Assembly: GCA_943788815.1 (NCBI GenBank) | Contig: CALSRS010000001.1 | Coordinates: forward strand, 964,069 to 1,028,068 | Source: an uncultured Gammaproteobacteria bacterium | GTDB taxonomy: Bacteria > Pseudomonadota > Gammaproteobacteria > Eutrophobiales > Eutrophobiaceae | Direction: 5' to 3' | Length of the DNA: 64,000 bases | In this document: in pieces, positions 45,154-54,809 of the stretch | Layout: each line of letters starts with the position of its first letter | Position numbering within the stretch: position 1 is the first letter of the stretch | Notes under the pieces: model-generated | The model's input: the letters and a program-made list of their open reading frames with translations, nothing else | The model's database searches: none | Told to the model about the DNA's origin: nothing | Program-made: the position numbers and the translations under genes

Positions 45154-46473
45154 TTAATCTGCTGCCGCAACTGGATTGCCCTCTTCCTGCCAGACCAATT
45201 CACCGTTAATAAAGGTCATAATGACCTTATTATCATGAATCTCCTCATCAGATCCGGAGAGATAGTCTTTATCCAGGACAATAAAATCAGCGTATTTCCC
45301 GGTTTCCAGGCTGCCTGTCAACTTGTCAGAAAACATGGAGAACGCTGACATGATAGTCACCAACTTCAACGCCACAACCCGATCAACGGCCTCATTGGGG
45401 GCGATTATTTCTCCTGTCTTATCATTTTTTCTAGTGACTACTGCCTGGATTCCTTCAAAACCACCAAATTCAACTGCAACATTCACACCAGCATCCAATG
45501 GCGACTTGATGGGTGCAATGATTGAACGATCTCCACCGAGATAACGGTCAACAAATCCGGGTTCGTCATTAAAAGCACGATGAGGATCAACAACCAGGGT
45601 GAAATTATATTTCTTGGCGATATCAAACATTCGCTCGTCATGGCCTAACAAGGTACCGTGTGCAAATGTATGTCGCATGGAACGAACACGTTCGATAGTC
45701 AGGTCACGATTGACATCCATGGCCTTTTGAACATATTCCGCTGCGGTTGCAATCTGGCCCGGTCCAATTCCGTGCATACCCACGAAACGCCAACCTGCCT
45801 GTAATGCGCCCACCAGTAGCGCATTAGTCGTGGCTGAATCGATTTGAGCGCAGTTTTCCATACGCGGATCTGAGTAGGTCATGAAACCCTTCATACAACC
45901 ACCATTGACCGTATCACCGTCTCCTTCAGAACCCACACCACCCAGCCATAACCAGGGGTTACCGTCTTCCATCTTGGTCCAGAAATAACCACGGTCAGAA
46001 TAAAACGCCCTGACATGAGCATCGGTAAGGATAGGTTGACGATGCTGCTCTAAATGCCATCCCAAACGCACAGGTAATTTTCCATCTTCCCTGAGTAACA
46101 GGTACATGGCAGAGACCTCTGTTGCTTTATCCAGGCGGGTCTCAAATTGGGTGACACCTTGCGGCCATAGTCTGCGTTTGACGTGTTCCTTGAAGGCCTG
46201 TCCCAACTCATACGGTGAAGGTGCACTGCCCATGGCTACGGTCTGAAAGTGGCTCCAGGGTGGAGAGGTGGTCATCACGACGCGTTCTCCAACATTTTCC
46301 ACACCTGGCACACTGGCCTCAAGACCAGATCGCAATGTCGGCCATACTTCCATAATATGCGTTATCGCCGATTCATTTAACAGACGAGCCCTGTGACCGG
46401 CAACCACCACGTTACTGAAGGACAATGTAAAAATACTTACGATCAAAAATTTAATTATAGTTTTGTAATTCAT
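45154..46473 (-). CDS. Amidohydrolase, C-terminal half encoded as a separate exported protein
   Basis: About 439 residues from ATG 46473, preceded by AGGAGA. It has its own signal peptide (residues ~1-23, ends near VVVAGH). The rest is the C-terminal part of a YtcJ-like amidohydrolase: FVGMHGIGPG, RHTFAHGTLLGHDERMF (metal His residues), VVDPHRAF and the beta-sandwich return LETGKYADFIVLDKDYL with TFINGELVW. The N-terminal HxH is absent here and is found in the gene upstream. The two proteins would have to associate outside the inner membrane. The usual SD motif near the C-terminus reads VAVEFGG. Confidence 0.78.
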   Translation of the reverse strand: MNYKTIIKFLIVSIFTLSFSNVVVAGHRARLLNESAITHIMEVWPTLRSGLEASVPGVENVGERVVMTTSPPWSHFQTVAMGSAPSPYELGQAFKEHVKRRLWPQGVTQFETRLDKATEVSAMYLLLREDGKLPVRLGWHLEQHRQPILTDAHVRAFYSDRGYFWTKMEDGNPWLWLGGVGSEGDGDTVNGGCMKGFMTYSDPRMENCAQIDSATTNALLVGALQAGWRFVGMHGIGPGQIATAAEYVQKAMDVNRDLTIERVRSMRHTFAHGTLLGHDERMFDIAKKYNFTLVVDPHRAFNDEPGFVDRYLGGDRSIIAPIKSPLDAGVNVAVEFGGFEGIQAVVTRKNDKTGEIIAPNEAVDRVVALKLVTIMSAFSMFSDKLTGSLETGKYADFIVLDKDYLSGSDEEIHDNKVIMTFINGELVWQEEGNPVAAAD

Positions 46474-46526
46474 GTTTTTCTCCTGGCAGATTCTGTATCC
46501 AGTTTGCAAATTATTTATCTCAACGA

Positions 46527-47288
46527 TCAGAATTCGAAGGTAAATAATTCTTCGACTATCGGTTCGCCATTGTCGTTCTGACGTACGTAATACCACACAC
46601 CCGGATCCTTATCGCTAATGTGAATACCACCACCACTCATCAATACAGCTGGATTCTGTGGAATAATTTCACTTAGTTCATTTGTACCAATTGGGGCATC
46701 CGCTTCTGCCGGGGCGCTCATCATGAAGGAGACAGATCCTAAATCAGGAAATTTGTCACCGTCCGGAAAGAGTTCGATTCCTATCCAGTCCGTTGGATTA
46801 ACCTCTGCCCTCTCCTGCAACATCCCAACTGCCCGGGCCACTTTCGCAAGAGTTTCATCAGGGGTTGGAGCCACAATCAGATTAATATAATAGCCCACCA
46901 GTGCGCCTGGAAGCTTAAACATTTCTCTTGCTATATCTTCCATAGACCCTTGAGGATGATGATGATTATTTACGAACCCAGGCAAGATAGTTTTGCCTTT
47001 CATGTCCATCACCTTGGTATCTGAGCCTCTCAGGGCCAGGACCTCATTATTGTTCCCAATATGAAGAATTTTTCCGTCGCGAACAGCCATAGCCTGAGCG
47101 ATCGTGCCAGGGTTACTATTATAATCATGATCATCAACAGTGATGATTTTGGCGTTATGTACGATTAATTCCGGGTAATCAACGAGAATATCTGGGACGT
47201 TTGCCTGGGCATATAGATTTTGTGAAATGAACGTTATATTGGCGGTAACAACCAAAACAACGGCTAACAACATACGTAAAGAACGCAT
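46527..47288 (-). CDS. Amidohydrolase, N-terminal half encoded as a separate exported protein
   Basis: 253 residues from ATG 47288, chosen for AGGAGG ahead. Signal peptide ends near NLYAQA. Mature part: IVHNAKIITVDDH, VRDGKILHIGNNNEVL and KTILPGFVNNHHHPQG, i.e. the beta-sandwich start and the HxH metal motif of YtcJ-like amidohydrolases. It ends at residue 253 without the rest of the barrel, which is in the next gene after a 53-bp gap. So a single enzyme is split in two, each half exported. It could instead be a decayed gene that re-acquired a start. Confidence 0.75.
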   Translation of the reverse strand: MRSLRMLLAVVLVVTANITFISQNLYAQANVPDILVDYPELIVHNAKIITVDDHDYNSNPGTIAQAMAVRDGKILHIGNNNEVLALRGSDTKVMDMKGKTILPGFVNNHHHPQGSMEDIAREMFKLPGALVGYYINLIVAPTPDETLAKVARAVGMLQERAEVNPTDWIGIELFPDGDKFPDLGSVSFMMSAPAEADAPIGTNELSEIIPQNPAVLMSGGGIHISDKDPGVWYYVRQNDNGEPIVEELFTFEF

Positions 47289-47481
47289 ATAAGACCTCCT
47301 CCTACTAATTAATATTCCATTGAAAAATTTATTAAGAACCACAATGCTTTACCGTGTATCAGAAATTTGTAGTAACTAAATTGCAAGCTCTAGAGATTAA
47401 ATTCAAGAATACTCCTGCTTTAATCGATACGTCAACGATCAAAAAATACAGGAAACAATTATGTAAAAAATAAGGAAGAAA

Positions 47482-47961
47482 TTAGCTGAAAATCAAGCCC
47501 TGATATAGCCGATATTGTAGTATCTCGATGAATAATAGGTAGATAAAACCTGTGGCTCCTGCTGATAATAAAATAGCGTGTTTATAAGATCTGCCAGAGG
47601 ATAAACGTAGGAATGCAAAGATATAAATCGGGATCCCCACCAAAAACCCGCCCAGATACAGTGATACGAGGACAAAACCAATCCAAAGAATTCCTCTTAT
47701 CTCTTTTAACACCTTGTCATCTGGTTTATTAAAACTAATTGTAAAAAGATTATTCATACCAGATGCCATTAATGATTTTAACTGAATCAGACATTCCGTA
47801 AATGTAAGACCGACAAAAACCCAACCAATAAATCTTGGAAAAATTCCACTGCCACCGCGGTACTCATACGCAGTTACCAAAGCAAAAACTGCAATGATCA
47901 ATATCAGCAAGGCGACGATCAAGCCGGTGCGATGACTAATGGGATTGAGCTGTTGTTCCAT
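47482..47961 (-). CDS. tctB: Tripartite tricarboxylate transporter small subunit (TctB)
   Basis: 159-residue inner-membrane protein with four hydrophobic segments, the usual TctB topology (LIVALLILIIAVFALVTAY, YRGGSGIFPRFIGWVFVGLT). It starts four bases after the tctA stop. Together with TctA and TctC it would import a carboxylate; the neighbouring genes suggest an aromatic or other organic acid. Confidence 0.85.
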   Translation of the reverse strand: MEQQLNPISHRTGLIVALLILIIAVFALVTAYEYRGGSGIFPRFIGWVFVGLTFTECLIQLKSLMASGMNNLFTISFNKPDDKVLKEIRGILWIGFVLVSLYLGGFLVGIPIYIFAFLRLSSGRSYKHAILLSAGATGFIYLLFIEILQYRLYQGLIFS

Positions 47962-47965
47962 TGAA

Positions 47966-49456
47966 TTAAGATTTCTTTTTTCTAATCACCTGGATTAATG
48001 GCACACAAAGTGCAAGTACTGAACACATAAATAAAGTTAGCGCCGTATTGTCCCGAAAAAATCCTGACCAGTCTCCATCAAACATAATCATGGACTGGGT
48101 GTAATTGCGTTCCATTAAACTACACAATACCAATGCTATGACCAGTGTAATTCTGGGGTAATCAAACCGAATCATCAGGTATCCTATTACCCCAAAAAAT
48201 GCGGCAGCAAATACATCACCAATAGTATTGTGCACCGCATACGCACCCACCAGTGAGACAGATACAACAGAGGGTATCAAGATTGAGGAATCAATATAGG
48301 CAATCCTGACAAGGTAATACGCCGCAAGACAGATAAAGGATGCACTGAGTATGGTTGCCCCCAACATGGTCAATATCAGGACAAAAATTGTGTATTCCCT
48401 TTCAATCAGTAGCATTGGGCCGGGGTTCAATCCGTGCAAAATTAATACACCCAGAAACAGCGCCATTTCTGCCGTTCCTGGAACACCAAATGCCAAAGTG
48501 GGGATCAGTCCTCCACCATCTTTAGCATTATTGGCGGCCTCCGGTGCAATGACGCCTCTGATGTCACCATGACCAAATTTGGAGTTATCCTCAGAAATCT
48601 GTGAAGCAAACGAATAAGACATAAAAGAGGCAACCACACCGCCTATCCCGGGAACCGCACCAATTAAAGATCCTATGACAGAACCACTGGCAACGATCTT
48701 TAAATTTTTTAAGGTTTCTTTTATCCCCTGCAAGGTATCGGAAAATCGAATACGTGATTGCGAGCCTGCTTCAGATATAGATCCGCCTTTCACAAATAGC
48801 GCCAGCATCTCCGCAATGGCAAATAATCCAATTAAAACCGGAACGATAGATAGACCATCCCATAAATAATCTACTCCCCCGGTATATCTTTCTGTACCTC
48901 CAATCTCATCATATCCAACAAAACCAATAAACAAGCCTATGCAGCCAGCAATCAGACCACGTAACATATTGCCACTGGAAACAGTTAATGATGTCAGTCC
49001 CAGTAAGGCCAGCATGAAAAATGCGGGAGGACCAAACCAAAGAACGATGGATTTTGCAATCGGCAAAACCATAGCAAGAATAAAAAGTCCAAATATCCCT
49101 CCTATCGCTGATGCTGAAGCTGCCGCCCCAATTGCAATGCCAGCCTTGCCTTGTTTGGTGAGAGGGTAACCATCAAAACAGGTGGCAGCATTAGGTGCCG
49201 TACCAGGAGTATTTAACAAGATGGCCGTTACTGCACCCCCAGCCGACACTGCCCCCATAACACTACCCATAAGAACAATCGCCTGCTCTGGCGACATTCC
49301 AAAGGTTAATGGGAGTAAGAGTGCGATTGCTGTTGCACCACCCAGACCTGGGATGATGCCAAATAACACGCCAACGGTAACGCCAAGTACAAGGTACAAC
49401 AAGTTTAGAGGGTCACTAAATAAATAGGAAAAAGCGGTTAGTAACGGCTCTAACAT
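47966..49456 (-). CDS. tctA: Tripartite tricarboxylate transporter large subunit (TctA)
   Basis: 496-residue polytopic transporter of the TctA family with about 11-12 helices. Family motifs GVLFGIIPGLGGATAIALLL and GSVMGAVSAGGAVTAILLNT, followed by PGTAPNAATCFDGYPLTKQG and GLIPTLAFGVPGTAEMALFL, are conserved. The gene order is tctC-tctA-tctB with a 22-bp gap ahead. The energy source is probably the membrane ion gradient. Confidence 0.93.
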   Translation of the reverse strand: MLEPLLTAFSYLFSDPLNLLYLVLGVTVGVLFGIIPGLGGATAIALLLPLTFGMSPEQAIVLMGSVMGAVSAGGAVTAILLNTPGTAPNAATCFDGYPLTKQGKAGIAIGAAASASAIGGIFGLFILAMVLPIAKSIVLWFGPPAFFMLALLGLTSLTVSSGNMLRGLIAGCIGLFIGFVGYDEIGGTERYTGGVDYLWDGLSIVPVLIGLFAIAEMLALFVKGGSISEAGSQSRIRFSDTLQGIKETLKNLKIVASGSVIGSLIGAVPGIGGVVASFMSYSFASQISEDNSKFGHGDIRGVIAPEAANNAKDGGGLIPTLAFGVPGTAEMALFLGVLILHGLNPGPMLLIEREYTIFVLILTMLGATILSASFICLAAYYLVRIAYIDSSILIPSVVSVSLVGAYAVHNTIGDVFAAAFFGVIGYLMIRFDYPRITLVIALVLCSLMERNYTQSMIMFDGDWSGFFRDNTALTLFMCSVLALCVPLIQVIRKKKS

Positions 49457-49478
49457 ATTCTTAAACTATCTTGATTGT

Positions 49479-50456
49479 TTACAATTGATTGGGATTACTC
49501 AGATTTGCTTTGAAACCTTCATAATACTGAAAGTTTTTATCAATTTCTGCTGCAGCCATTTCACCATTTAAAGGGGCAATATCCATTTGTGCCTGTGATG
49601 CTGCCGCCAGGAATTCAGGATCTTCCATTACCTGGAGAAATGCTTCGCGTAATTTTCCAAGGACTGCAGGGTCCATACCCGGTGGCCCGGCGAGTGAACG
49701 TTGAACATTTAACTGAGACAATACCGGATGACCCAGTTCTGCAAATGTTGGGGTGTCTGGATAATAACTACTACGGCTATCGCCGGTCACGACGATAGGT
49801 CTTAAATTTCCTGATTTAACATATTGAAAAGATGTGGAGATAGGTGTAATCGTTGCATTACCATCGCCTCTCACCAAAGCGACGAGTTGATCTGAAGTGC
49901 CTGAGTATCCAGTCAGAAATTTTATGTCCTTATCCATGAGCCCCAACTGTTCAGCAACGATCTGAATTGCTGCAAGCACAGTCGTTCCATAACCTATGGA
50001 GACAAACGTAATTTCTTCTTCTGCTATAAAGTCATCTAAGCTCTGAATGTGTGAATCTGCCTGTACCAGTAAGGCATAATTTTGTGATTCTATGCGCCCA
50101 ATCCAACTCATCTCACGTAATTGAAAATCTACTTTTTCTCCAAGGATGGAAGGTAACACTAAACCAGGCAGGTTAAGAATTCCGATGGTATATCCATCTG
50201 GATCTGACCTGGATATCATTGCTGTTCCACGTCGACCACCTGTCCCCGGCATATTTTCTGGCAACAATGTGACATCATTACCCAGTTTCCTGGCGAAATG
50301 GGGAGAGAAAACACGAACAGTGGTATCGAAGCCTCCACCTGGACCATAAGGAATAACAATGGAGATATTTTCTTGAGGATATACACCATTATTATTAGCC
50401 CCATCGGAACAGGCACTTAATAAAATAATTAAACAAAAGTAACTTAAAATACGCAT
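49479..50456 (-). CDS. tctC: Tripartite tricarboxylate transporter receptor, lipoprotein (TctC/Bug)
   Basis: 325 residues. The N-terminus has a lipobox, ILLSACSDG, so this receptor is predicted as a lipoprotein, unlike most Bug proteins, which are soluble in the periplasm. Bug-type text follows: ISIVIPYGPGGGFDTTVRVF and NMPGTGGRRGTAMI, and IVVTGDSRSSYYPDTPTFAE. It binds a carboxylate for TctAB. It leads the tct genes. Confidence 0.88.
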   Translation of the reverse strand: MRILSYFCLIILLSACSDGANNNGVYPQENISIVIPYGPGGGFDTTVRVFSPHFARKLGNDVTLLPENMPGTGGRRGTAMISRSDPDGYTIGILNLPGLVLPSILGEKVDFQLREMSWIGRIESQNYALLVQADSHIQSLDDFIAEEEITFVSIGYGTTVLAAIQIVAEQLGLMDKDIKFLTGYSGTSDQLVALVRGDGNATITPISTSFQYVKSGNLRPIVVTGDSRSSYYPDTPTFAELGHPVLSQLNVQRSLAGPPGMDPAVLGKLREAFLQVMEDPEFLAAASQAQMDIAPLNGEMAAAEIDKNFQYYEGFKANLSNPNQL

Positions 50457-50586
50457 GATTTATCCCTGATTAATTTGTATATCAGATTACGATACTTCCA
50501 AGTGAAATTGCAAACAGATTACGCTCACACTAGCCTGAACATTCACTATATATGAAATGTATACTACTGGTGGTATTTCTCACTAC

Positions 50587-51501
50587 TCAATGCAAGCCCT
50601 CCACTGCGTGGACCCGATTGATAGAAGGACATTCAATATTGGCTTTTGCCTGAGGATCAAAATAAGGAACTGAATCCCCAAGGATTGCGACACGTTCCAT
50701 ATGACGCAGCTTTGGGTAGTAGTCATTAACCGCATAATGCTGACATAAGCGATTGTCCCAAATCGCAATGGTGCCGGGATGCCATTTTAAGCGAAACTGG
50801 TATTCGGGGACACTTGCCTGTTCATAAAGCATCTCCAGAACCTTACGACTTTCATCATCACTCATTCCTTTAATTCGGACGGTAAACTGCCTATTCACAA
50901 ACAAAACTCTCTGCAAAGTTTCAGGATGAGTAATAATTACCGGGTGAGATGGGTTTGGAAACATATCCTCCATTTTGTGTAACTCTTCCCGCTTCTGCGC
51001 TGTGCCTCTATACAAGACCCTGAAATTCTTGAAATCGTGTATTGCTTCAAGCTCGCTTATGAAATTTCGAATGCTCTCACTTAAGCCTTCATAAGCCGCA
51101 CACATGTCTGACCATAATGTGTCGCCTCCTTGTTCAGGGATCTCAATACAACGAAGAATAGTAAACTTTGTGGGCTTTTCACGAAACGTCAGATCAGAAT
51201 GCCAAACATCTGTCGATAAAACTGGATTATTTTTATCATTCTTAATGATTTGTAATTCTGGCTTTCCTTCACCTTGTGGCCGGAAGGGATTAATTTCCAA
51301 TTCACCGAATTTTTTTGAAAAATCAATATGCTGATCTGTCGTGATCTTCTGGTCGCGAAAATATATGACTTTATATTGCAGTAAAGCCTGGTAAATAGAA
51401 TTAAAATCATTGTCAGATAAAGGCCTGGTTAAATCCAGACCTTTAATCTCTGCGCCTATCGTAAGCTGATTTGGTACCACTTCTATTTTACTCATTTCCA
51501 T
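50587..51501 (-). CDS. TauD/TfdA family alpha-ketoglutarate-dependent dioxygenase
   Basis: 304-residue Fe(II)/2-oxoglutarate oxygenase. The iron triad is seen in VWHSDLTF (His and Asp) and NRLCQHYAVNDY (distal His), with Arg in LRHMERV binding 2-oxoglutarate. GGDTLWSDMCAAYEGLS is the usual family text. Substrates of characterised members include taurine, 2,4-D and other acids. It stands between the tct genes and a dihydroxyphthalate-decarboxylase-like gene on the same strand, so it may open the pathway by hydroxylating the imported compound. Confidence 0.9.
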   Translation of the reverse strand: MEMSKIEVVPNQLTIGAEIKGLDLTRPLSDNDFNSIYQALLQYKVIYFRDQKITTDQHIDFSKKFGELEINPFRPQGEGKPELQIIKNDKNNPVLSTDVWHSDLTFREKPTKFTILRCIEIPEQGGDTLWSDMCAAYEGLSESIRNFISELEAIHDFKNFRVLYRGTAQKREELHKMEDMFPNPSHPVIITHPETLQRVLFVNRQFTVRIKGMSDDESRKVLEMLYEQASVPEYQFRLKWHPGTIAIWDNRLCQHYAVNDYYPKLRHMERVAILGDSVPYFDPQAKANIECPSINRVHAVEGLH

Positions 51502-51588
51502 GGACCTGGATTAGTCACTCACTGACAATTATTGATCAATATATTTATACTGTTCAGGGCAATTTTGTGAACAAGATAACAATAGAAT

Positions 51589-52584
51589 TTAATCATGACG
51601 TCCGTGTATTGGTAAGAAGAGATCGTCTACCGGCATTTCTTCCTTTATAAAACCTTGCTGTTTCATGTATTTCACAAATGCCTCCAGAGTAGCGCGATTA
51701 TCTTCCACTCCATATGCCCAGAGCTTATCTCCAAATATTTCATCTACTTCATGCAGATCATCATATAGCCAGGGCAACATATAACGTTGCGCCGCTGAGA
51801 AATACATTTTGTCTATGGCCCAATTCCTGGATTCCAGAAATGCCTTGAACAAGCTACTGGCGATCCAGCGGTTCTCTTCATAAATTTCCCGCTTGATTGC
51901 CACTGTGTGCATGATGGGATGGATCCCGGTTTCCTTGTAGTAGCGTTTCTCCTCATCCCTGGAATTAGGAAACAGTCGACCTACCTTATCGGGATCAGTA
52001 CGGATAGAGTCCGGTAACCGTGATCCAATAATGGCGTCAATCTCGCCATCACGCAGCATATCGGAAAGAGACTTGTTAGAGGTATTCTGAACAATGTCCA
52101 CGGGCTCCAGCAGATCTGGAACAGCGGGCGGTTTTCCATGAGTCCCTGCTTTTTCAACTGCACCTTGTACCCATTGAACCTTGGAGAGATCAACACCATA
52201 GACATTTTGCAGATCGCCACGAATCCAGATGGCGGCTGTGATCGTATACAGAGGAACACCAATACGCTTGCCCGCTAGATCTTTGGGTTCTTTAATTCCT
52301 GAATTCTTGTTGATGGTAATAAAACCGTGTCTGAATGCCTTGGATGGAAAAACCGGTAAGGCAACAAATGGACTATTGCCCTTTGATGACCATACTACAT
52401 GTTCAGATAGTGACAATTCAGACATGTCGAATTCCCGGCTCCCCACCATACGGTCAAATATTTCCCGAGGGGCCTGGATCTCCATGTAATTGATATCGAT
52501 CCCCTCGACTTCGATCCGGTTATAGTGCATGGCCTCCATGCGGTCATAGGGGCCACAGGCAAAGTTCAACTTTAATTTCGACAT
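51589..52584 (-). CDS. 4,5-dihydroxyphthalate-decarboxylase-like / substrate-binding family protein, copy 1
   Basis: 331 residues, no signal peptide. Text such as KLKLNFACGPYDRMEAM, YMEIQAPREIFDRMVG and GIKEPKDLAGKRIGVPLYTI matches the Pht5-like family, which shares the periplasmic-binding-protein fold but is a cytosolic decarboxylase in the characterised phthalate pathway. Many annotations call such proteins ABC substrate-binding proteins; absence of export signal favours an enzyme. A paralogue lies at 57846-58838. First gene of the possible minus-strand operon. Confidence 0.8.
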   Translation of the reverse strand: MSKLKLNFACGPYDRMEAMHYNRIEVEGIDINYMEIQAPREIFDRMVGSREFDMSELSLSEHVVWSSKGNSPFVALPVFPSKAFRHGFITINKNSGIKEPKDLAGKRIGVPLYTITAAIWIRGDLQNVYGVDLSKVQWVQGAVEKAGTHGKPPAVPDLLEPVDIVQNTSNKSLSDMLRDGEIDAIIGSRLPDSIRTDPDKVGRLFPNSRDEEKRYYKETGIHPIMHTVAIKREIYEENRWIASSLFKAFLESRNWAIDKMYFSAAQRYMLPWLYDDLHEVDEIFGDKLWAYGVEDNRATLEAFVKYMKQQGFIKEEMPVDDLFLPIHGRHD

Positions 52585-52829
52585 TGAAAAATTCCTTTTG
52601 AAAATCTTGTTATTTTATATGTTCTGCAAGTATACCAGCAGTTATTAAAATTGAGTATGGATAGGTCACCTCTCCTCATAATTTAAATTCTTTTATTACC
52701 GTATAAAATATCAGCTTATACGAGAAAATCAGGCCATAAAAAGCAATGATTAACCTGTACTTATGCCTGATGGTTTTGTTAGGCTGTTTTCAGTAATATT
52801 TATTCAGAATTAAAATTTTGGAGAAAAAT

Positions 52830-53528
52830 ATGATGCCTACGATTCTATTCAGGAAAATCACCTTAATCACATTGTTTTCCCTTATTACGTACACAGCCAA
52901 TGGGGAATTAAACATTGCGCCAAGTGCCGAAGAGACCAATCCACTGCAAGCTGGAGCAACTGCACCGGATTTTACAGTCTACGAAGTAGATGGAACAGCA
53001 TATGAATTTAAGGCTGGAGGTCTGGACAGACCTACGATGATCATCACATTCAGAGGTGGCTGGTGTCCTTATTGTAATACCCATCTACAAGAATTAAGAA
53101 ATGTATTACCTGAGATTACACAAAGTGGGGTTGATGTATTGTTTCTCAGTGGAGACAGACCGGAAATTTTGTACTCCAATTTAAAACAGGAAACACAGGA
53201 GTCTATTGCCAATCTGGATTACACAATATTATCGGATGCAAAACTCGATGCCTCGATAAAATTTGGCCTCGCCTTTAAGATGCCCGACAACACACTCGAA
53301 AGTTTCAGAAGTAGAAACCGTGAGATAGATGATTCATCGATTGCGATCCACAATGCTCTGATGATTCCCGCAATATACATAGTCAAAACTGATGGCGTGA
53401 TTGCTTATGCTTATACTAATCCGGACTATAAAGTCAGGCTGCCAGCAGAAGAAGTCAAAGCTGCAGTAGATAAGGTGCTAGCTGAAAAACCCTTATTCGA
53501 GCTGGGTCCTTCTAGCATGGACATGTAA
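52830..53528 (+). CDS. Exported peroxiredoxin/thioredoxin-like protein (AhpC/TSA family)
   Basis: 232 residues from ATG 52830 with GGAG ahead (a TTG start at 52818 is in frame but lacks a site). Signal peptide ends near YTANG. The redox motif is TFRGGWCPYCNTHLQELR, CxxC of the thioredoxin fold, with the typical peroxiredoxin preceding APDFTVYEVDG. Such proteins reduce peroxides or other oxidised substrates. It is divergent from the dihydroxyphthalate-decarboxylase-like gene. Confidence 0.82.
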   Translation: MMPTILFRKITLITLFSLITYTANGELNIAPSAEETNPLQAGATAPDFTVYEVDGTAYEFKAGGLDRPTMIITFRGGWCPYCNTHLQELRNVLPEITQSGVDVLFLSGDRPEILYSNLKQETQESIANLDYTILSDAKLDASIKFGLAFKMPDNTLESFRSRNREIDDSSIAIHNALMIPAIYIVKTDGVIAYAYTNPDYKVRLPAEEVKAAVDKVLAEKPLFELGPSSMDM

Positions 53529-53794
53529 CAGGGAGAGTTTAGGAGAATCTTAAAACTGTTGATTTCATTAATCAAAACACCCGGATGTGACAAGCTGGTA
53601 AATTCCAGCATCCAGTAATAATTTTTTCTGATTGAATTCTGGCTTCGGCTCGGGCTCCTCGAACGCTGTTCCAGACGCGTTTTTACCTCCTCCATCCCTG
53701 GAGTCGTGCTTCGCTCTACCGCAAACATCCATGTATGCGTTCGCCAGAATGACGACTCACTCTATTTAGTATGAATTCTCTTTAGAGATAAGTT
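53529..53794. repeat. Intergenic region with REP-like text
   Basis: 266 bp between convergent genes. It contains GCTGG-TAAATT-CCAGC (53594-53609), and GTTCGCCAGAATGACGACTC near 53735, which is nearly the same text as the end of the hairpin cluster at 37703-37720. This suggests a shared mosaic repeat family. The region also has GC-rich parts unlike its surroundings. Confidence 0.5.
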
Positions 53795-54547
53795 CTACTT
53801 ACTGTCGTCGTCACCTTTAACCAGCATATGATTACAACCACATTTTGTCGCCCAGTACTCCCAGGCACGCCAGGTCTCAGGTGAGTAGGGTTTATATCCC
53901 CGGTTACGCGCATCAATTTCACCTTGTGAAAGAGATTTTACATCGCCTCCCAGTTGAAGCGCGGCAGACAAGGCACGTGCATTTCGTGGCAAATAAACTG
54001 CCATACGTACAGCTTCTATTAATGACTTCGCCGCAGAAGCAAAACCATGACCACGCATCAAGGCCACGTTATTATCCGCCAGTGTTTTAGCAAGGTCATC
54101 AGCCTGATCCATGTTAGAGACCAGGAGATTCGTATCGCCAAATTTGTCAGCAATATCCCAAACGGGCACATTGGAACCAATAAAACTACCTGAATGGATA
54201 ACTGGACGTAATGGCGTACCATTTGCAATGCCATAGGGCAGAATATCTTCTGCATGGGCATGCACAGTGGATAATACTTCAGGGCGGGCCTTTAATATGG
54301 CGGCATGTATAAAGCGCTCCAGATACAATGACCTAGATTCTTCGTTGACAGGATTACCATCGAGATCCAGTTCAACTATGTCATCTGCAGTAACTAATTC
54401 AGGTGCCAAAGACCGTGCAAGAAAAAAAGTATTTGGATTTTCAGGATTGCGGATACTAATGTGTCCATAGGCATCAACGACGTTTTCGTTGGCAAGTATC
54501 CGGTTGGCGATAACCAGGTCATTAATAATTCGATCTTTTTCATTCAT
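53795..54547 (-). CDS. Class II aldolase/adducin family protein
   Basis: 250-residue zinc enzyme of the fuculose-phosphate aldolase fold. Zinc ligands: VHAHAEDILPYG (HxH) and MRGHGFAS (third His); NVVDAYGHISIRNP at the N-terminus is family-typical. Besides sugar aldolases the family includes 3,4-dihydroxyphthalate decarboxylases; next to the two dihydroxyphthalate-decarboxylase-like genes that reading is attractive but not proven. It is convergent with the peroxiredoxin-like gene. Confidence 0.83.
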   Translation of the reverse strand: MNEKDRIINDLVIANRILANENVVDAYGHISIRNPENPNTFFLARSLAPELVTADDIVELDLDGNPVNEESRSLYLERFIHAAILKARPEVLSTVHAHAEDILPYGIANGTPLRPVIHSGSFIGSNVPVWDIADKFGDTNLLVSNMDQADDLAKTLADNNVALMRGHGFASAAKSLIEAVRMAVYLPRNARALSAALQLGGDVKSLSQGEIDARNRGYKPYSPETWRAWEYWATKCGCNHMLVKGDDDSK

Positions 54548-54809
54548 AATCTGGGTAACTCCCTATTTATATTTTATTATTATTTCCAAAACTTGATTCA
54601 GGCTATATTGAGATGATATTCAAGTCAAGAACGCCAAAACCTGATATACGCAAGCAAGGAGGATTGAAATAAATCATCTGTTTTACGTATCGTAAATAAA
54701 CATTTTACCGGAAAAAAGTTGACATAAAGTACGCCCAACGCCAAAATCATCAATGCAGATTGCGGTATTTTCAATTCACCATAATAACAACACACTCTAA
54801 GGAACTATC

